In this document: piece after piece, positions 17,269 to 25,928 of the stretch | Layout of the letters: each line of letters opens with the position of its first letter | Position numbering within the stretch: the first letter of the stretch is position 1 | Source: Nitrobacter hamburgensis X14 | Lineage (GTDB): Bacteria; Pseudomonadota; Alphaproteobacteria; Rhizobiales; Xanthobacteraceae | Length of the DNA stretch: 64,000 nt | Direction: 5' to 3' | Assembly: GCF_000013885.1 (NCBI RefSeq) | Contig: NC_007964.1 | Span: 1,784,001 to 1,848,000, forward strand | Notes under the pieces: model-generated | Database searches by the model: none | What the model saw: only the letters and a program-made list of their open reading frames with translations | What the model was told of the DNA's origin: nothing | Made by a program: the position numbers and the translations under genes

Positions 17269-18146
17269 TAAGCGCTCCGAATTGCTCTCGGTGTCGAGGC
17301 GGAAGAAAAGTTCCATCGTAAGGTCCTCTCGGTGAGTTATCGGCGCGAATCGATGGTCCACATGCGAGAGCGGCTCTGGTGAGAGTATGTCAATGCGGCC
17401 CATGCGTAGATTCTGCGCGGACGTGCATTGATCGACGCCCTTTCCCCCTCGTTCCGATACCCAACCAGCCGGTTGTTTCCTGCGCCGGCGGGTTTTCGTC
17501 AAAGCTCGCGACGAGCCCGTTTCTTGGTTCCACTGGCCTTACGCTTGCGCGGCTGTCTTTGCTCGCCGACCTCGGCGAACGGGTTTGGCAGCGCAATTTT
17601 CATATCGATCAGACGAGACGCGGAAACGTGAGTGCGGTCAGCCCACGATTGGCAGCGTCGCGCTGCCACCCGATCGGCTAAATCTTTTGGGGTGCGAGGC
17701 ATCGCGATAACTCCACATGCGACACAGAAAATGTAATGCTCGCGCCGGCAATCGGGAGTCCAGTATTGAGCGTGATGGGTTGGCTCAATCACTCAGCAAC
17801 CCCCGCTGCTCGGCTTCCAACTGCCGCAACAGTTCCCGAATCGAGAATCTATCTGCCGCGCTACGCCGCGCGGATCATCGGCGGCACTGTCTCGCGAACC
17901 GCCGCCCTCGGTGCGGCAGGAACGAGAGAGCGGGCAGGATGGTCCACCGGTAGCCCCATCAACGCGACTAGCCCTGACTAACGTCTGCTTGCCGAGATTG
18001 ACCCGAAGCGGACAGGGCTTGCGGGGTGCGGCGTAAAGCATTTCGCCGTGAAAAACTTTTTGGAGGTTGGTTAACGAGAGGTTGTGGCACGGCAGTTGCT
18101 TCATCAACGATGGAAGCATCGTGCCGTGCCAAAAGGGGGCCTTAAG
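17269..18146. other. Region of gene debris
   Basis: 878 bases with no intact gene. A minus-strand frame (17221-17502) looks faintly coding but is cut by the partial IS, and 17787-17990 holds a degraded tape-measure end. The remainder is unrecognised. Confidence 0.5.
17787..17990 (-). pseudogene. Degenerate C-terminal end of a phage tail tape-measure gene, copy A
   Basis: The minus strand encodes SIRELLRQLEAEQRGLLS just before a stop, close to YLRELEAEQRGLLSD at 18688-18740, with ADDPRG upstream in a different frame matching GDDPRA there. At least one frameshift separates the pieces. It is a second, more decayed copy of the fragment at 18688-19092. Confidence 0.6.
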
Positions 18147-18503
18147 ATGAAAGACCAACGTAGGAGCAACAGGCGTCGAACGTATCTTGCTGGCCGGATT
18201 GTATTCAACGGACGAGCCTCGACCATGGACTGCCTGGTGCGCAATCTGTCCCGGAATGGCGCGATGCTGGAGTTTTATGGGTCAGTGATTCCGCACCATG
18301 AGGTCGATCTTTGTATTCTCCGCAGGGGAGAGAGTCGGAGAGCGCGCCTTGTCTGGTGCGAAGGTGTGCACGCTGGCGTTTTCATTGAGCAACCAGATTC
18401 CGCTTCTGTCAGCACAATTGAAACGGCTCGCCTGATCAGAAAACTCAAAGCGGACCGGGAGACGTTGGCGAGGCGCGTTGCCCAGCTAACGGAGCCGGCC
18501 TGA
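18147..18503 (+). CDS. PilZ-domain protein
   Basis: 118 residues from the ATG at 18147, preceded by AGGGGGCC. RRSNRRRTYLAGRIVFNG and then CLVRNLSRNGAMLEF match the PilZ RxxxR and (D/N)xSxxG motifs that bind cyclic di-GMP; the second motif here is NLSRNG. The C-terminus is helical (TARLIRKLKADRETLARRV). It may be a c-di-GMP effector, but single-domain PilZ proteins of this kind are numerous in Bradyrhizobium relatives and mostly uncharacterised. The next small gene overlaps its stop by one base. Confidence 0.8.
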   Translation: MKDQRRSNRRRTYLAGRIVFNGRASTMDCLVRNLSRNGAMLEFYGSVIPHHEVDLCILRRGESRRARLVWCEGVHAGVFIEQPDSASVSTIETARLIRKLKADRETLARRVAQLTEPA

Positions 18504-18685
18504 TGCTTAAGTCAGTAGCAATGACGCTATTGAGCCGTCTGGTTTTTCTAGCCGTCATCGCGACCGTCGTGAACGCGTACACGCGGACCAGCTGTTCCTC
18601 CGGGGATAGTCCTTTCAGTCAGATTGGAAAGGCCATATCGAGCCTCAACGAAATTGCAACGGCACTTCAGAAGCATAACCTCTGA
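18503..18685 (+). CDS. Hypothetical 60-residue membrane or exported peptide
   Basis: The ATG overlaps the PilZ stop (TGATG), indicating coupling. Residues 6-26 (AMTLLSRLVFLAVIATVVNAY) are a membrane helix or signal sequence; the rest is short and polar (SQIGKAISSLNEIATALQKH). A peptide expressed with a possible c-di-GMP sensor; function unknown. Confidence 0.5.
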   Translation: MLKSVAMTLLSRLVFLAVIATVVNAYTRTSCSSGDSPFSQIGKAISSLNEIATALQKHNL

Positions 18686-18687
18686 TC

Positions 18688-19092
18688 CTAGTCACTCAGC
18701 AATCCCCGCTGCTCAGCTTCAAGTTCGCGAAGGTATCGCTCCATCTCTGAGCGCATCTGGCCGGCAATCGCACGCGGATCATCGCCGCCCATGATGTTGA
18801 TGGTCGGATTGAGGCTGTAGGTTCGGCTCGACGTGTTATTCGTCGAGCCAGCCACCGCCGCCGCCCCATCAGCGGTCAACCTCCGCAGCGTGTCGTTGGT
18901 CTCGATCCGGCCGGACATGCCCGGCACGAAAAGCTCAGGGCTGCGCTCACCGACAAGGTAGGGCTTGGCGCGCATGACCGGGCCACCGAGCGCGCGGGCG
19001 CCGGCAAGTGGAGCCGGCGTAGCCAGGGGCACTGCCGCCACACCACCACCACCACCACCACCACCACCACCACCACCACCGAACCCCAGCAT
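18688..19092 (-). pseudogene. Phage tail tape-measure C-terminal fragment with polyglycine tract, copy B
   Basis: 134 readable residues: a run of about 13 Gly, then RAKPYLVGERSPELFVPGMS, typical of lambda/GTA-type tape-measure C-termini, ending ERYLRELEAEQRGLLSD. Upstream of 19092 the frame soon meets a stop, so the large N-terminal part is missing. It belongs to a different tape-measure type from the one at 21354-23402. Confidence 0.75.
19041..19080 (+). repeat. (ACC)13 trinucleotide tract
   Basis: Forty bases of perfect period-3 sequence, coding for glycine on the minus strand inside the tape-measure fragment. Confidence 0.95.
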
Positions 19093-19224
19093 GTTCTTGA
19101 CCGCGCCACCGAGTCTCTCTCAGGTATCAGGAGGTCGCTCGGGGGTGTGGGTAAATAGGCGTTATGGCGTGTTTGACTGTGTTAATAACTAAACACATAA
19201 ACAACTGAAATAATTACAATTTTT

Positions 19225-19257
19225 TATCCGTCGCTATCCGTCAAGAGTAACGGATGG
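19225..19257 (+). repeat. 10-bp repeats near attR
   Basis: tatccgtcgc and tatccgtcaa in tandem, then gtaacggatgg inverted, which is the reverse complement of ccatccgttac found in the left-end array at 8253-8293. Candidate right-arm integrase sites. Confidence 0.6.
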
Positions 19258-19283
19258 TGAGGTATAGTTTTACTGTTTCTCTT

Positions 19284-19330
19284 GTCTGGGAGACTAGGGG
19301 TCGGAGGCTCAAATCCTCTCGCTCCGACCA
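19284..19330 (+). repeat. attR of the island (tRNA-Pro 3' half copy)
   Basis: Partner of 8114-8160, with a single base difference. No 5' half of a tRNA precedes it, so it is a site remnant and not a gene. Confidence 0.9.
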
Positions 19331-19572
19331 CAAGCACCAAATAATTCGAGGCCTTACCAAGACCACGAAATTCTGGAAACGGGGTACTTTCCAGACGGTT
19401 TACATTTTACGTTCGTGAAACGTTCAGCTTGTCCCGATGTAGTTCGAGCTTCTCGCCGAGGTGCTGGTCCAAATGCTGACAGCACCCCACGCTCGCGCCG
19501 GATATATACCCTATGAACATGTAGAACAGACCGTGATATAGAATGGGCATTCTCCTAGGAGGGAGAGTGCAA

Positions 19573-20449
19573 ATGGCTCAAAAGCCGTCGAAAATTCGCG
19601 AGTTTCAGAAGCGGTTCCCCGATGAAGATGCTTGCCTCAAGCACCTGATGCGGACCCGGTTTGGCGAGCGCCTGACCTGCTTCAAGTGCCAGAAAGCGGC
19701 GACCTATTACCGAGTCAAATCGCGCCGCTCGTTCGAGTGCGAGCATTGCGGCTATCAGGTCTATCCGACCGCTGGCACGCCGTTCGAAAAGACCAGAACT
19801 AGCCTGCGGGATTGGTTTTACGTCATGTTTCTTTTCTGCGAGACGCGAAACGGCGTCGCCGCGAAGGAAGTGCAGCGCCAGTTAGGCGTGACCTACAAGA
19901 CAGCTTGGCGCATGTGCCATCTGATCCGGCTCTATATGGGCTATGTGGACGGCGACGCCCCGATGGGCGGCCCCGGCAAGACGGTTGAGGCTGATGAGAC
20001 ATTCGTCGGCGGCAAAGATAAGGCCGGCAAAGATGACAAAGCGATTGTCATGGGCATCGTGGAGCGCGGTGGCGATGTCGTCACGCGCGTTGTGCAAGCC
20101 CGCACCAAGGCTCACATCCTGCCGCATCGTTCGATTTGTGAAAGAAGGTTCTCGCGTCCACACGGACGAAGCGTCAAACTTCAAGCTGCTCAAAGAAAAG
20201 TATGGCTATGATCACGAAGTGGTCGATCATTCAGCCAAGGAATACGTTCGCGGTGACGTTTACACTAACTCAATCGAGTCGTTTTGGTCTCAGGTAAAGC
20301 GTGAGATTAACGGGACTTACGTTTGGGTTTCGAAGAAGCACTTGCAGCTTTACCTTCGCGAGTTCGAGTATCGACATAACTTGAGGAAGCAACCCGGCCT
20401 GATGTTTGAGCTTCTTTTACAGGCCTTCCCGAAGGTACAGATTGAGTGA
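19573..20449 (+). pseudogene. IS1595-family (ISXO2-like) transposase, frameshifted
   Basis: The first frame (19573-20211) carries the N-terminal zinc ribbon (CFKCQKAATYYRVKSRRSFECEHCG), TPFEKTRTSLRDWFYVMFLF and the first catalytic Asp in VEADETFVGGK. Near 20128 the frame shifts by one base, and the second frame (to 20449) continues VRFVKEGSRVHTDEASNFK and DVYTNSIESFWSQVKREI, giving the second Asp and an Asn-rich end typical of the family. Inverted repeats were not found by eye. Inactive unless the shift is bypassed. Confidence 0.85.
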
Positions 20450-20497
20450 CCATCGCCCGCAAGAGTTGGTCGAAGCGCGGTTTTGCCTTGGGTGTCA

Positions 20498-20791
20498 TCA
20501 TTCGCCCATAACCATCATATTGCCACCCATCGCCGCTTTTAGTTGATCTACACTCTCAGAAGTCATCGCTATCACAACGTTGTAGTACCGACACTGACGT
20601 AAATGGCAATTTGATAGATATGCTTTGCTAGGAATAGCGGGGCCGCCAGGACCGCGGAGTCTAATAAATTCAACGTTATTTCCGTTGAATCCTTCGAACC
20701 CACACCCCGACAGCACTATCAACTCCGGCCCATGGAATTCGCACTCTATGAATGCCTTATCTCTTATTGGCTCACCGACTGGATGAATCAT
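20498..20791 (-). CDS. Hypothetical beta-helix-like protein, start uncertain
   Basis: 97 residues from the ATG at 20791. FIECEFHGPELIVLSGCGF and LSNCHLRQCRYYNVVIA resemble a widespread small family with repeated FxxCxFxGP-type turns, probably a short right-handed beta-helix. The same frame stays open and protein-like up to about 20881 (LEKEFVRQTIKADEM) without an ATG, GTG or TTG, so the real start may be non-canonical or the 5' end damaged. It follows the two-helix membrane protein on the same strand. Confidence 0.5.
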   Translation of the reverse strand: MIHPVGEPIRDKAFIECEFHGPELIVLSGCGFEGFNGNNVEFIRLRGPGGPAIPSKAYLSNCHLRQCRYYNVVIAMTSESVDQLKAAMGGNMMVMGE

Positions 20792-20867
20792 TTCGTCGGC
20801 TTTTATCGTCTGTCTTACAAACTCCTTTTCTAAACGGTTGAAAGACGAAGGAGTTGCAGAAGTGGCC

Positions 20868-21131
20868 TCATAATAGTCGAGCTAACGCCTCACGACTGCG
20901 ACCCCATTTCGCGATAGCGCGGAATATTGAAACTAGAATTAAGCCAGCAAAAAAGGCAAACCCCCAATAGAGAGGCTGGAGTGATTGGATATACGCTAGC
21001 GCGCTCATGAGAGCACCGCCGCCGATATAACCTGAGATTGTAGCCCAATTGGAAATAGCAGTTTGGACGAGACTAGCGAGCGATGTAACTCCTTCAAGCC
21101 GCGACAGAATACCTTTTCGATTTTGAGCCAT
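20868..21131 (-). CDS. Hypothetical small two-helix membrane protein
   Basis: 87 residues. Hydrophobic stretches at about 34-50 (GYIGGGALMSALAYIQSL) and 55-74 (LYWGFAFFAGLILVSIFRAI) separate charged ends. It lies upstream of the beta-helix-like gene, with which it probably forms a pair. Located at the presumed distal end of the prophage, it could be a moron or a chromosomal gene next to it; I do not recognise it. Confidence 0.5.
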   Translation of the reverse strand: MAQNRKGILSRLEGVTSLASLVQTAISNWATISGYIGGGALMSALAYIQSLQPLYWGFAFFAGLILVSIFRAIAKWGRSREALARLL

Positions 21132-21353
21132 AGCGATGCGCCCCAGATTCGGTTCCGCCGCATACTACTGCGGGTATCTGATGGGCAGGCAATACCACAA
21201 TTCTTGTTGGCAGTGAATCAGCTAAATGGCGGCAGCCGGAGCTTTTTGGCGGTGGAAATGCGGGATTTTGCGGTTAGTGCCGGGATCAGGCGGGATCGCC
21301 GAGGCTCTTTCGGTGATGCCGGGAAAGAGCACTGATGCTCGGCGCGCCGCATA

Positions 21354-23402
21354 TCAACCGACTCCCGCGCCCCGCGCCAGATTGCCGTTGCCGCGCGCGA
21401 GCGCTTTCCGGATGCTGGTCTGGGTCTGCGCATCGAACTGGCGGCTCCCGGCGAACTGCCTGATGCCGGCAGCGGTTGTCTGTTGGGACACGTTCTTGAC
21501 GTAGGCTTGAAGATTGCCATTAGCGTCAACGCTCACGCCAACGCTGACATGAACCTGCGTCGAATCGCGGGCGTCTTGCGCTGCAAACGGCAGCCGCGTG
21601 ACATTGCCAAGCGCGGATAGCGTGCCGCCTTCGGCGAAGCCGGGCAGATACGGCTTGCTGACCTCGTGCGGATAGACCGTGACGCCGCCGTTGAACACGC
21701 GGATGATCTCCGCGCCTTTCTCACCGACCACACCCCAGCCGGGACCGAAGGTGCCGCCGCCGGCGGCCGCGAAAGCCGGGAAGACCTGACTGCCGACCGT
21801 CATCGTGCCAGCGGCACCGCCGCCGCCGAACAGCCGGCCAACCAGTCCGCCGACTCCGCCGGAGCCGCCGCCGCCCAGGAACGAGCCGAACATATTGGAG
21901 ACGAGGCTATCGAGCGCCTTGTCGGAGATCTTGTCGGCGACCCGCTGTACGGCATTGACGCCGGCCTTGCCGAATGCGTCCCACGCCGATGCACCGTTGG
22001 CGATCTCGGTGCGAAAATCGCGGAAGGTGCCCTGCGACAATTCAAGCGTCGTGCTCTTCAACTCGGTCATCGCCGCGTTGAAACGCAGCGTGCCGGTGAT
22101 GCCGCTGTTCATCACCGCGTCGATGTTGTCGCCGTAAGCGCCGCGCAGAATGCCGGCGATGTTCTGTTCGCCGGCCGTGCGGCCGAGCTGCGAAAGGTCG
22201 AATGCGTTGTCCGATTGCAGCCTGGCGAGCGCAAGCTTCTGCGTCGCCTCGCCGGCGCGGGTCGCGATCTTCTCGATCTGGCTGGCATACCTTTCGGCAA
22301 CACCGGCGCCGGCCTGGTGCGCGGCCTCGGTCAGGACAACCTGCGCCCGAAACTGTGCCATCGCGCCGGTCGAGCCGCCGAGCGCGGTTGCTCCTGCTTC
22401 CATCGAAGCCGACTGGCGATTGACCGATTTCAGGAAGCGTTCGAAGTTCGCGCCGGCGTCCTGCGTCGCCGTGGAAAACCCATACATCTTCTTCTTTGCA
22501 TCGGAAGCCGTACCTCTGATGACATCAAGCCCGGTTTGGGTGGCTCCGAGCGCATCGGCTGTTTTCACAGCATCGCTTGTGAGCTTGATGAGCTCGCCGG
22601 CAGCTTGCCGGGTTGCAGGGCTAGCATTTCCGATCCGCGCGACTTCATCCATGAAGCCTCTGACGTCCGGCGTTCCTGCCTTGAATCCGGCATGCAGCTT
22701 GAAAATCGCATCCTCGAAAGGAGCGAATTCGGATTTGACTTGCTTGATTTGCTTGAGGAAGTCACCGATGTTGCCGAATGTGGTTGTGTTGGAGATGACC
22801 GCGCCGACTTGCTTATGCAGGGTATTCTGCAACGACATCGAATCGAGCGTCAGAAGCAGCTGACTGACGGCGGCCGATTGACGATAGAACTCACCGACCG
22901 AGCTCGCGGCGCCACTGAAGGCATCACGCACGGTGTCGACATGCTTGGCATTGTCCTCGAAAATCCTGGAGGCTGCCGCACCTTTCGACGACGCCAGGTC
23001 ATAGAAGGCCGATACGGCCGTCGACGCGAGACCAATTGAACCAGAGATCAGGCCAAGCGAGCCGGCGGTACGAACTATAGCACCGAGACCGGCGGCGAAA
23101 TTCACGGCGCCTGCGCTGGCCTTTACCAAAGCGCTCTCGCTGCCCAGCGTCTTTTGCCCCAGCTCTGCGACCTTTTGCGTCACGCCGGCGATGGCGCTGC
23201 CGAGATTGTCGTTTGCCGCGCCGGCCGCCTCGCTCATCCCCTTGATCTGGCCGGCCGCGCCTTGGGCCTTTTCGAATCCCTCGGCCATCTTCGCGCCAGC
23301 GTCGCCGCCATGCTTGGCGAGATCGTCGACCGCGCGCGAGGCATCGCTCGCGGCCTTTACGGCACCACTGGCGTCACCATCGATTTGTAATGAGACCCGC
23401 AT
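21354..23402 (-). CDS. Phage tail tape-measure protein
   Basis: 682 residues, rich in Ala, Gly and Ser with long helical stretches. It has GLGAIVRTAGSLGLISGSIG, a hydrophobic central part, and C-terminal features of tape-measure proteins: a Gly-rich LGGGGSGGVGGLVGRLFGGG, WGVVGEKGAEIIRV and PYLPGFAEGG. It sets tail length and helps DNA ejection in functional phages. The length is short for a long-tailed Mu-like phage. It begins six bases after the major head gene, a position where several head-tail and tail genes normally stand, so a deletion is inferred. Confidence 0.85.
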   Translation of the reverse strand: MRVSLQIDGDASGAVKAASDASRAVDDLAKHGGDAGAKMAEGFEKAQGAAGQIKGMSEAAGAANDNLGSAIAGVTQKVAELGQKTLGSESALVKASAGAVNFAAGLGAIVRTAGSLGLISGSIGLASTAVSAFYDLASSKGAAASRIFEDNAKHVDTVRDAFSGAASSVGEFYRQSAAVSQLLLTLDSMSLQNTLHKQVGAVISNTTTFGNIGDFLKQIKQVKSEFAPFEDAIFKLHAGFKAGTPDVRGFMDEVARIGNASPATRQAAGELIKLTSDAVKTADALGATQTGLDVIRGTASDAKKKMYGFSTATQDAGANFERFLKSVNRQSASMEAGATALGGSTGAMAQFRAQVVLTEAAHQAGAGVAERYASQIEKIATRAGEATQKLALARLQSDNAFDLSQLGRTAGEQNIAGILRGAYGDNIDAVMNSGITGTLRFNAAMTELKSTTLELSQGTFRDFRTEIANGASAWDAFGKAGVNAVQRVADKISDKALDSLVSNMFGSFLGGGGSGGVGGLVGRLFGGGGAAGTMTVGSQVFPAFAAAGGGTFGPGWGVVGEKGAEIIRVFNGGVTVYPHEVSKPYLPGFAEGGTLSALGNVTRLPFAAQDARDSTQVHVSVGVSVDANGNLQAYVKNVSQQTTAAGIRQFAGSRQFDAQTQTSIRKALARGNGNLARGAGVG

Positions 23403-23408
23403 TTGTTA

Positions 23409-24305
23409 TTAATCGAGATAGGGCGTGACGATTAGCTTCGCGGTGCCCTTCCACTCGTTGCTTTCGCCGCCGGACGCGTATTCCGAGTTGAGCAACTTGA
23501 GCGCAGCACTTTCGTTGGTCGGCCCACAAACGAGCGTATCTGGCACGACGCCGAGCAGCTTTCCGGCGTCGTCCTTGAAAGCCATCATCGCCTTGCGGGC
23601 GGCCGAATAGTGGGCGGCATCAAGTGTCTGCTTCGATCCCCAGGCAAGTTGCCATAGGCCGAGGCCGACATTGCAACGTGCATCGGTGCCGTAGATGAAT
23701 TCCTTGGTCATGAAGACGTTATCATCGGTTGGCTGGTCCTTGCGGGTCAACTGATAGGGCTTGCGCAACTGCCATATAAACGGCCGGATCGCCCGTGACG
23801 TGTCCAACAGAAACCATGCCGCGCTCGACCCGCTATCGGTGTTTGCCACGCTCGTTACGGGTGCATTCGCGTCGTCGCCGACAGGATGGTCAGTATCGAA
23901 AAAATTCTGACCGTCATAGCATTGCGTCGCGAAGGCGTTTTTGATCAGCGCGAACAGAAGTTCGTCAGGGTGCGTCTTCGCGCGCCGCCCCATTTCGGAA
24001 AACATCGGTCCGAATACGCCATATTGATCGTCGTCGATATCATCGCGCGGGACGCTGATCGTGCTTTCGAATGATGCGTTTTTGAGAATGTACGATTGAA
24101 GAGACAGATTCTGGACAACGCGCGGGCCAAGCCATTCCCGGAAGCCTGGCATGGCTCCCATCCATGCGTAATTCTCCTGCCGGGCAGAACTCGGCACTGT
24201 CATCGCAACCGAATCCACGTAGCTTTTTGCTCCGCCGAAAGCTTCATTGAAGCGCGTGTTGAAACCCTCAAACAGAGCGTTGAGATTGGCCTGATTGATG
24301 ATCAC
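23409..24305 (-). CDS. Mu-like major head subunit (gpT)
   Basis: 298 residues, the expected length for gpT. It begins MIINQANLNALFEGFNTRF and contains ISVPRDDIDDDQYGVFGPMF, GQNFFDTDHPV and the C-terminal VPDTLVCGPTNESAALKLL, all typical of Mu T. It forms the capsid lattice. Its ATG overlaps the stop of the protease/scaffold gene (24302-24305), as in Mu. Confidence 0.93.
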   Translation of the reverse strand: MIINQANLNALFEGFNTRFNEAFGGAKSYVDSVAMTVPSSARQENYAWMGAMPGFREWLGPRVVQNLSLQSYILKNASFESTISVPRDDIDDDQYGVFGPMFSEMGRRAKTHPDELLFALIKNAFATQCYDGQNFFDTDHPVGDDANAPVTSVANTDSGSSAAWFLLDTSRAIRPFIWQLRKPYQLTRKDQPTDDNVFMTKEFIYGTDARCNVGLGLWQLAWGSKQTLDAAHYSAARKAMMAFKDDAGKLLGVVPDTLVCGPTNESAALKLLNSEYASGGESNEWKGTAKLIVTPYLD

Positions 24306-25291
24306 CGTTGTGTCTCCTGCGCCGCAACGCGCGCTGTTTTGGATTTGAGGTAGGCCTCGCTTGTTAGGCCGAGGTTGGACGCAATTGCCATTTCGTCGTG
24401 CGACAGGTCGCCGATTATTAAGTCACGCTCAGGTGGAATCATGCTGGCGCGAGACGGCGTCAGGAGGCCATGCAGTCCACCCTTCGTCTTCGCGACGAAC
24501 GTATCGAAGGCGGGCTTATTGACGCTGCACAGCGCAATGCCCCAGTCCTTCAAGAAGGGCAGAAGATTTGACATCTTGATCTGATCGGTGACGTGTTGAG
24601 TTGCGGCCTGTAGCGAAATGCCCTGGTTGAGCTTGTTGGTCTCAGCTACCACGCGCTCAAAATCGCCGATCGGGACAAATTTGGCTGGGTCGGGCACGGC
24701 GGCATGGCTCGCGGTGGTAAGTTCGGCTATCTTCGCGAGAATGTCGTCGATCGTGGCCTCATCGGATAGGCCGAGTGCAGTTCGCAGTTCGGGCAGGCGA
24801 TCCATGTCGTTCGTCTCCATGCTGGCCAGCGCCGTGAGCTGGTCGAGATTCGGGTTGTTGGTGAGCGAAGCGCGCAACAGGCATCCGATCGTGCCATCGC
24901 TCGCGTGTTTGAAAACGGGCGAGAGATAACGGTACTCGCGATTGGCCAACTGCTCGGCTGCACGCGGCGTCCATTCGACGATGCCCCAGATGCCATCGGC
25001 GCGCGATTGCAGGCCCTTGATCCAGCCTGCGGCCGGAGCGGCACCGCCTTTTAGCGTCGCAAGGTCGATCGCATGATCATAGTCTATCGGCATCTGCCGC
25101 CGGCCGGCGTGCTGTCGGCTTGCCAGGATTACCGCATTGGGGTTTGTCAGCTTGTAGGGTCCGCGACCGTCGCGCCCATGGAACGTCCCGGCTGGGACAA
25201 GGTGAATGAACTGATCGTTGCTGGCGGCATCCACCTGCGACATCAGCGCGATGGCGACGGAATCAACGTTGGTTGAGGGGGCTGGCATCAA
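24302..25291 (-). CDS. Mu-like protease/scaffold protein (gpI)
   Basis: 329 residues. HLVPAGTFHGRDGRGPYKL, MPIDYDHAIDLA and YLSPVFKHASDGTI are signatures of the Mu I family, a capsid maturation protease whose C-terminal part works as scaffold. The C-terminal region is helical (LNQGISLQAATQHVTDQI). Its ATG overlaps the stop of the Mor-like gene. In Mu the genes before I encode terminase, portal, gpF and gpG; here they are missing. Confidence 0.9.
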   Translation of the reverse strand: MMPAPSTNVDSVAIALMSQVDAASNDQFIHLVPAGTFHGRDGRGPYKLTNPNAVILASRQHAGRRQMPIDYDHAIDLATLKGGAAPAAGWIKGLQSRADGIWGIVEWTPRAAEQLANREYRYLSPVFKHASDGTIGCLLRASLTNNPNLDQLTALASMETNDMDRLPELRTALGLSDEATIDDILAKIAELTTASHAAVPDPAKFVPIGDFERVVAETNKLNQGISLQAATQHVTDQIKMSNLLPFLKDWGIALCSVNKPAFDTFVAKTKGGLHGLLTPSRASMIPPERDLIIGDLSHDEMAIASNLGLTSEAYLKSKTARVAAQETQR

Positions 25292-25653
25292 GCACCTTTC
25301 TTTGCCTTGCGGCGAAGTTGGCGGTGACGATATATGGTACGTTGCGTCACGCCGGCTTTGCGAGCAACTTCACGAGCTACTGTCTTGCCGTCATCAAGCT
25401 GTTGGATGGTTTGGCTCAATTTTAGATACGTGCCGGCGGTGTAGGCTGGAATTTCAATCGCCTCTCCGAAAAAATGCTCGCAAAGTGCGGTTGCGTTAGC
25501 TTGGCCAAGGGCAGTAACAAGCCAATGATCGGCGTTCGCGGCGGTTGGTATGTAAGGGCGCGTTCCACCGCACACTGCCACAAGCGCAAGCATACCTTCG
25601 TGCCCGATCACGGAGGCAATTTCGTCCAAAATTTCAGGCAGAGCGTGGGCCAT
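25288..25653 (-). CDS. Mor-like phage transcription activator
   Basis: 121 residues. The N-terminal half (LPEILDEIASVIGHEGMLAL, ACGGTRPYIP-like) and the C-terminal helix-turn-helix (VAREVARKAGVTQRTIYRHRQLRRK) match the Mor/C activator family, which turns on middle or late Mu promoters. It follows the early genes after a 275-base gap and overlaps the I gene by an ATGA. The tight junction to a head gene is unusual for a Mor gene and may be a deletion joint. Confidence 0.65.
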   Translation of the reverse strand: MAHALPEILDEIASVIGHEGMLALVAVCGGTRPYIPTAANADHWLVTALGQANATALCEHFFGEAIEIPAYTAGTYLKLSQTIQQLDDGKTVAREVARKAGVTQRTIYRHRQLRRKAKKGA

Positions 25654-25871
25654 GAAGGCGGTTGTAAAGCTGACAACTCTCAGGGGACAACCTGACAGGT
25701 GTCAGCCGGAGGCCTCAGCGTGGCAAAACGGGATTCTCGAAATTGTCGGGGTAATTTCCCGAGAAACGGCCGGGAAGAGAGTGCCCCTGACACCCTGAGC
25801 ACCTGCGAGCCGCCTAGATCGGGCTGAGGTGCTTCAATTTCATCTTAAAAAGGCTTGATGTCTCAAACTAC

Positions 25872-25902
25872 CGGGCCGCTACGCAAACGCACCAGCGGCC
25901 CG
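25872..25902 (-). terminator. Candidate terminator after the prophage early genes
   Basis: cgggccgct and agcggcccg form a perfect 9-bp stem with a 13-base loop, 27 bases after the last early gene. No strong U run follows, so intrinsic termination is uncertain. Confidence 0.4.
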
Positions 25903-25928
25903 CTAATCGCGTTTTGGAGAGTTCGGGA

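Larger units (their letters stand above)
8114..19330. mobile_element. Decayed integrative island in tRNA-Pro(GGG), 11.2 kb
   Basis: Bounded by a 47-base direct repeat (one mismatch) of the tRNA-Pro 3' half at 8114-8160 and 19284-19330. Inside are a tyrosine-integrase C-terminal fragment, a complete and a partial IS5-type element, IS3 debris, phage tape-measure fragments, a tRNA-like sequence and unrelated small genes. Tandem 10-base repeats lie just inside both ends. Together these identify a tRNA-targeted integrative element that has lost its integrase N-terminus and most of its backbone. Confidence 0.88.

Noticed and set aside
17499..17792. 97-codon minus-strand frame in the gene-debris region
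   Set aside because: No motif, Arg/Lys-rich low-complexity end and no ribosome site; could not be supported as a gene.
19284..19330. Second tRNA-Pro gene
   Set aside because: Only the 3' half is present; there is no acceptor 5' strand or D arm, so it is the attR site.
21666..23039. 457-residue open frame antisense to the tape-measure gene
   Set aside because: Low-complexity shadow of the tape-measure gene, which has clear family features.
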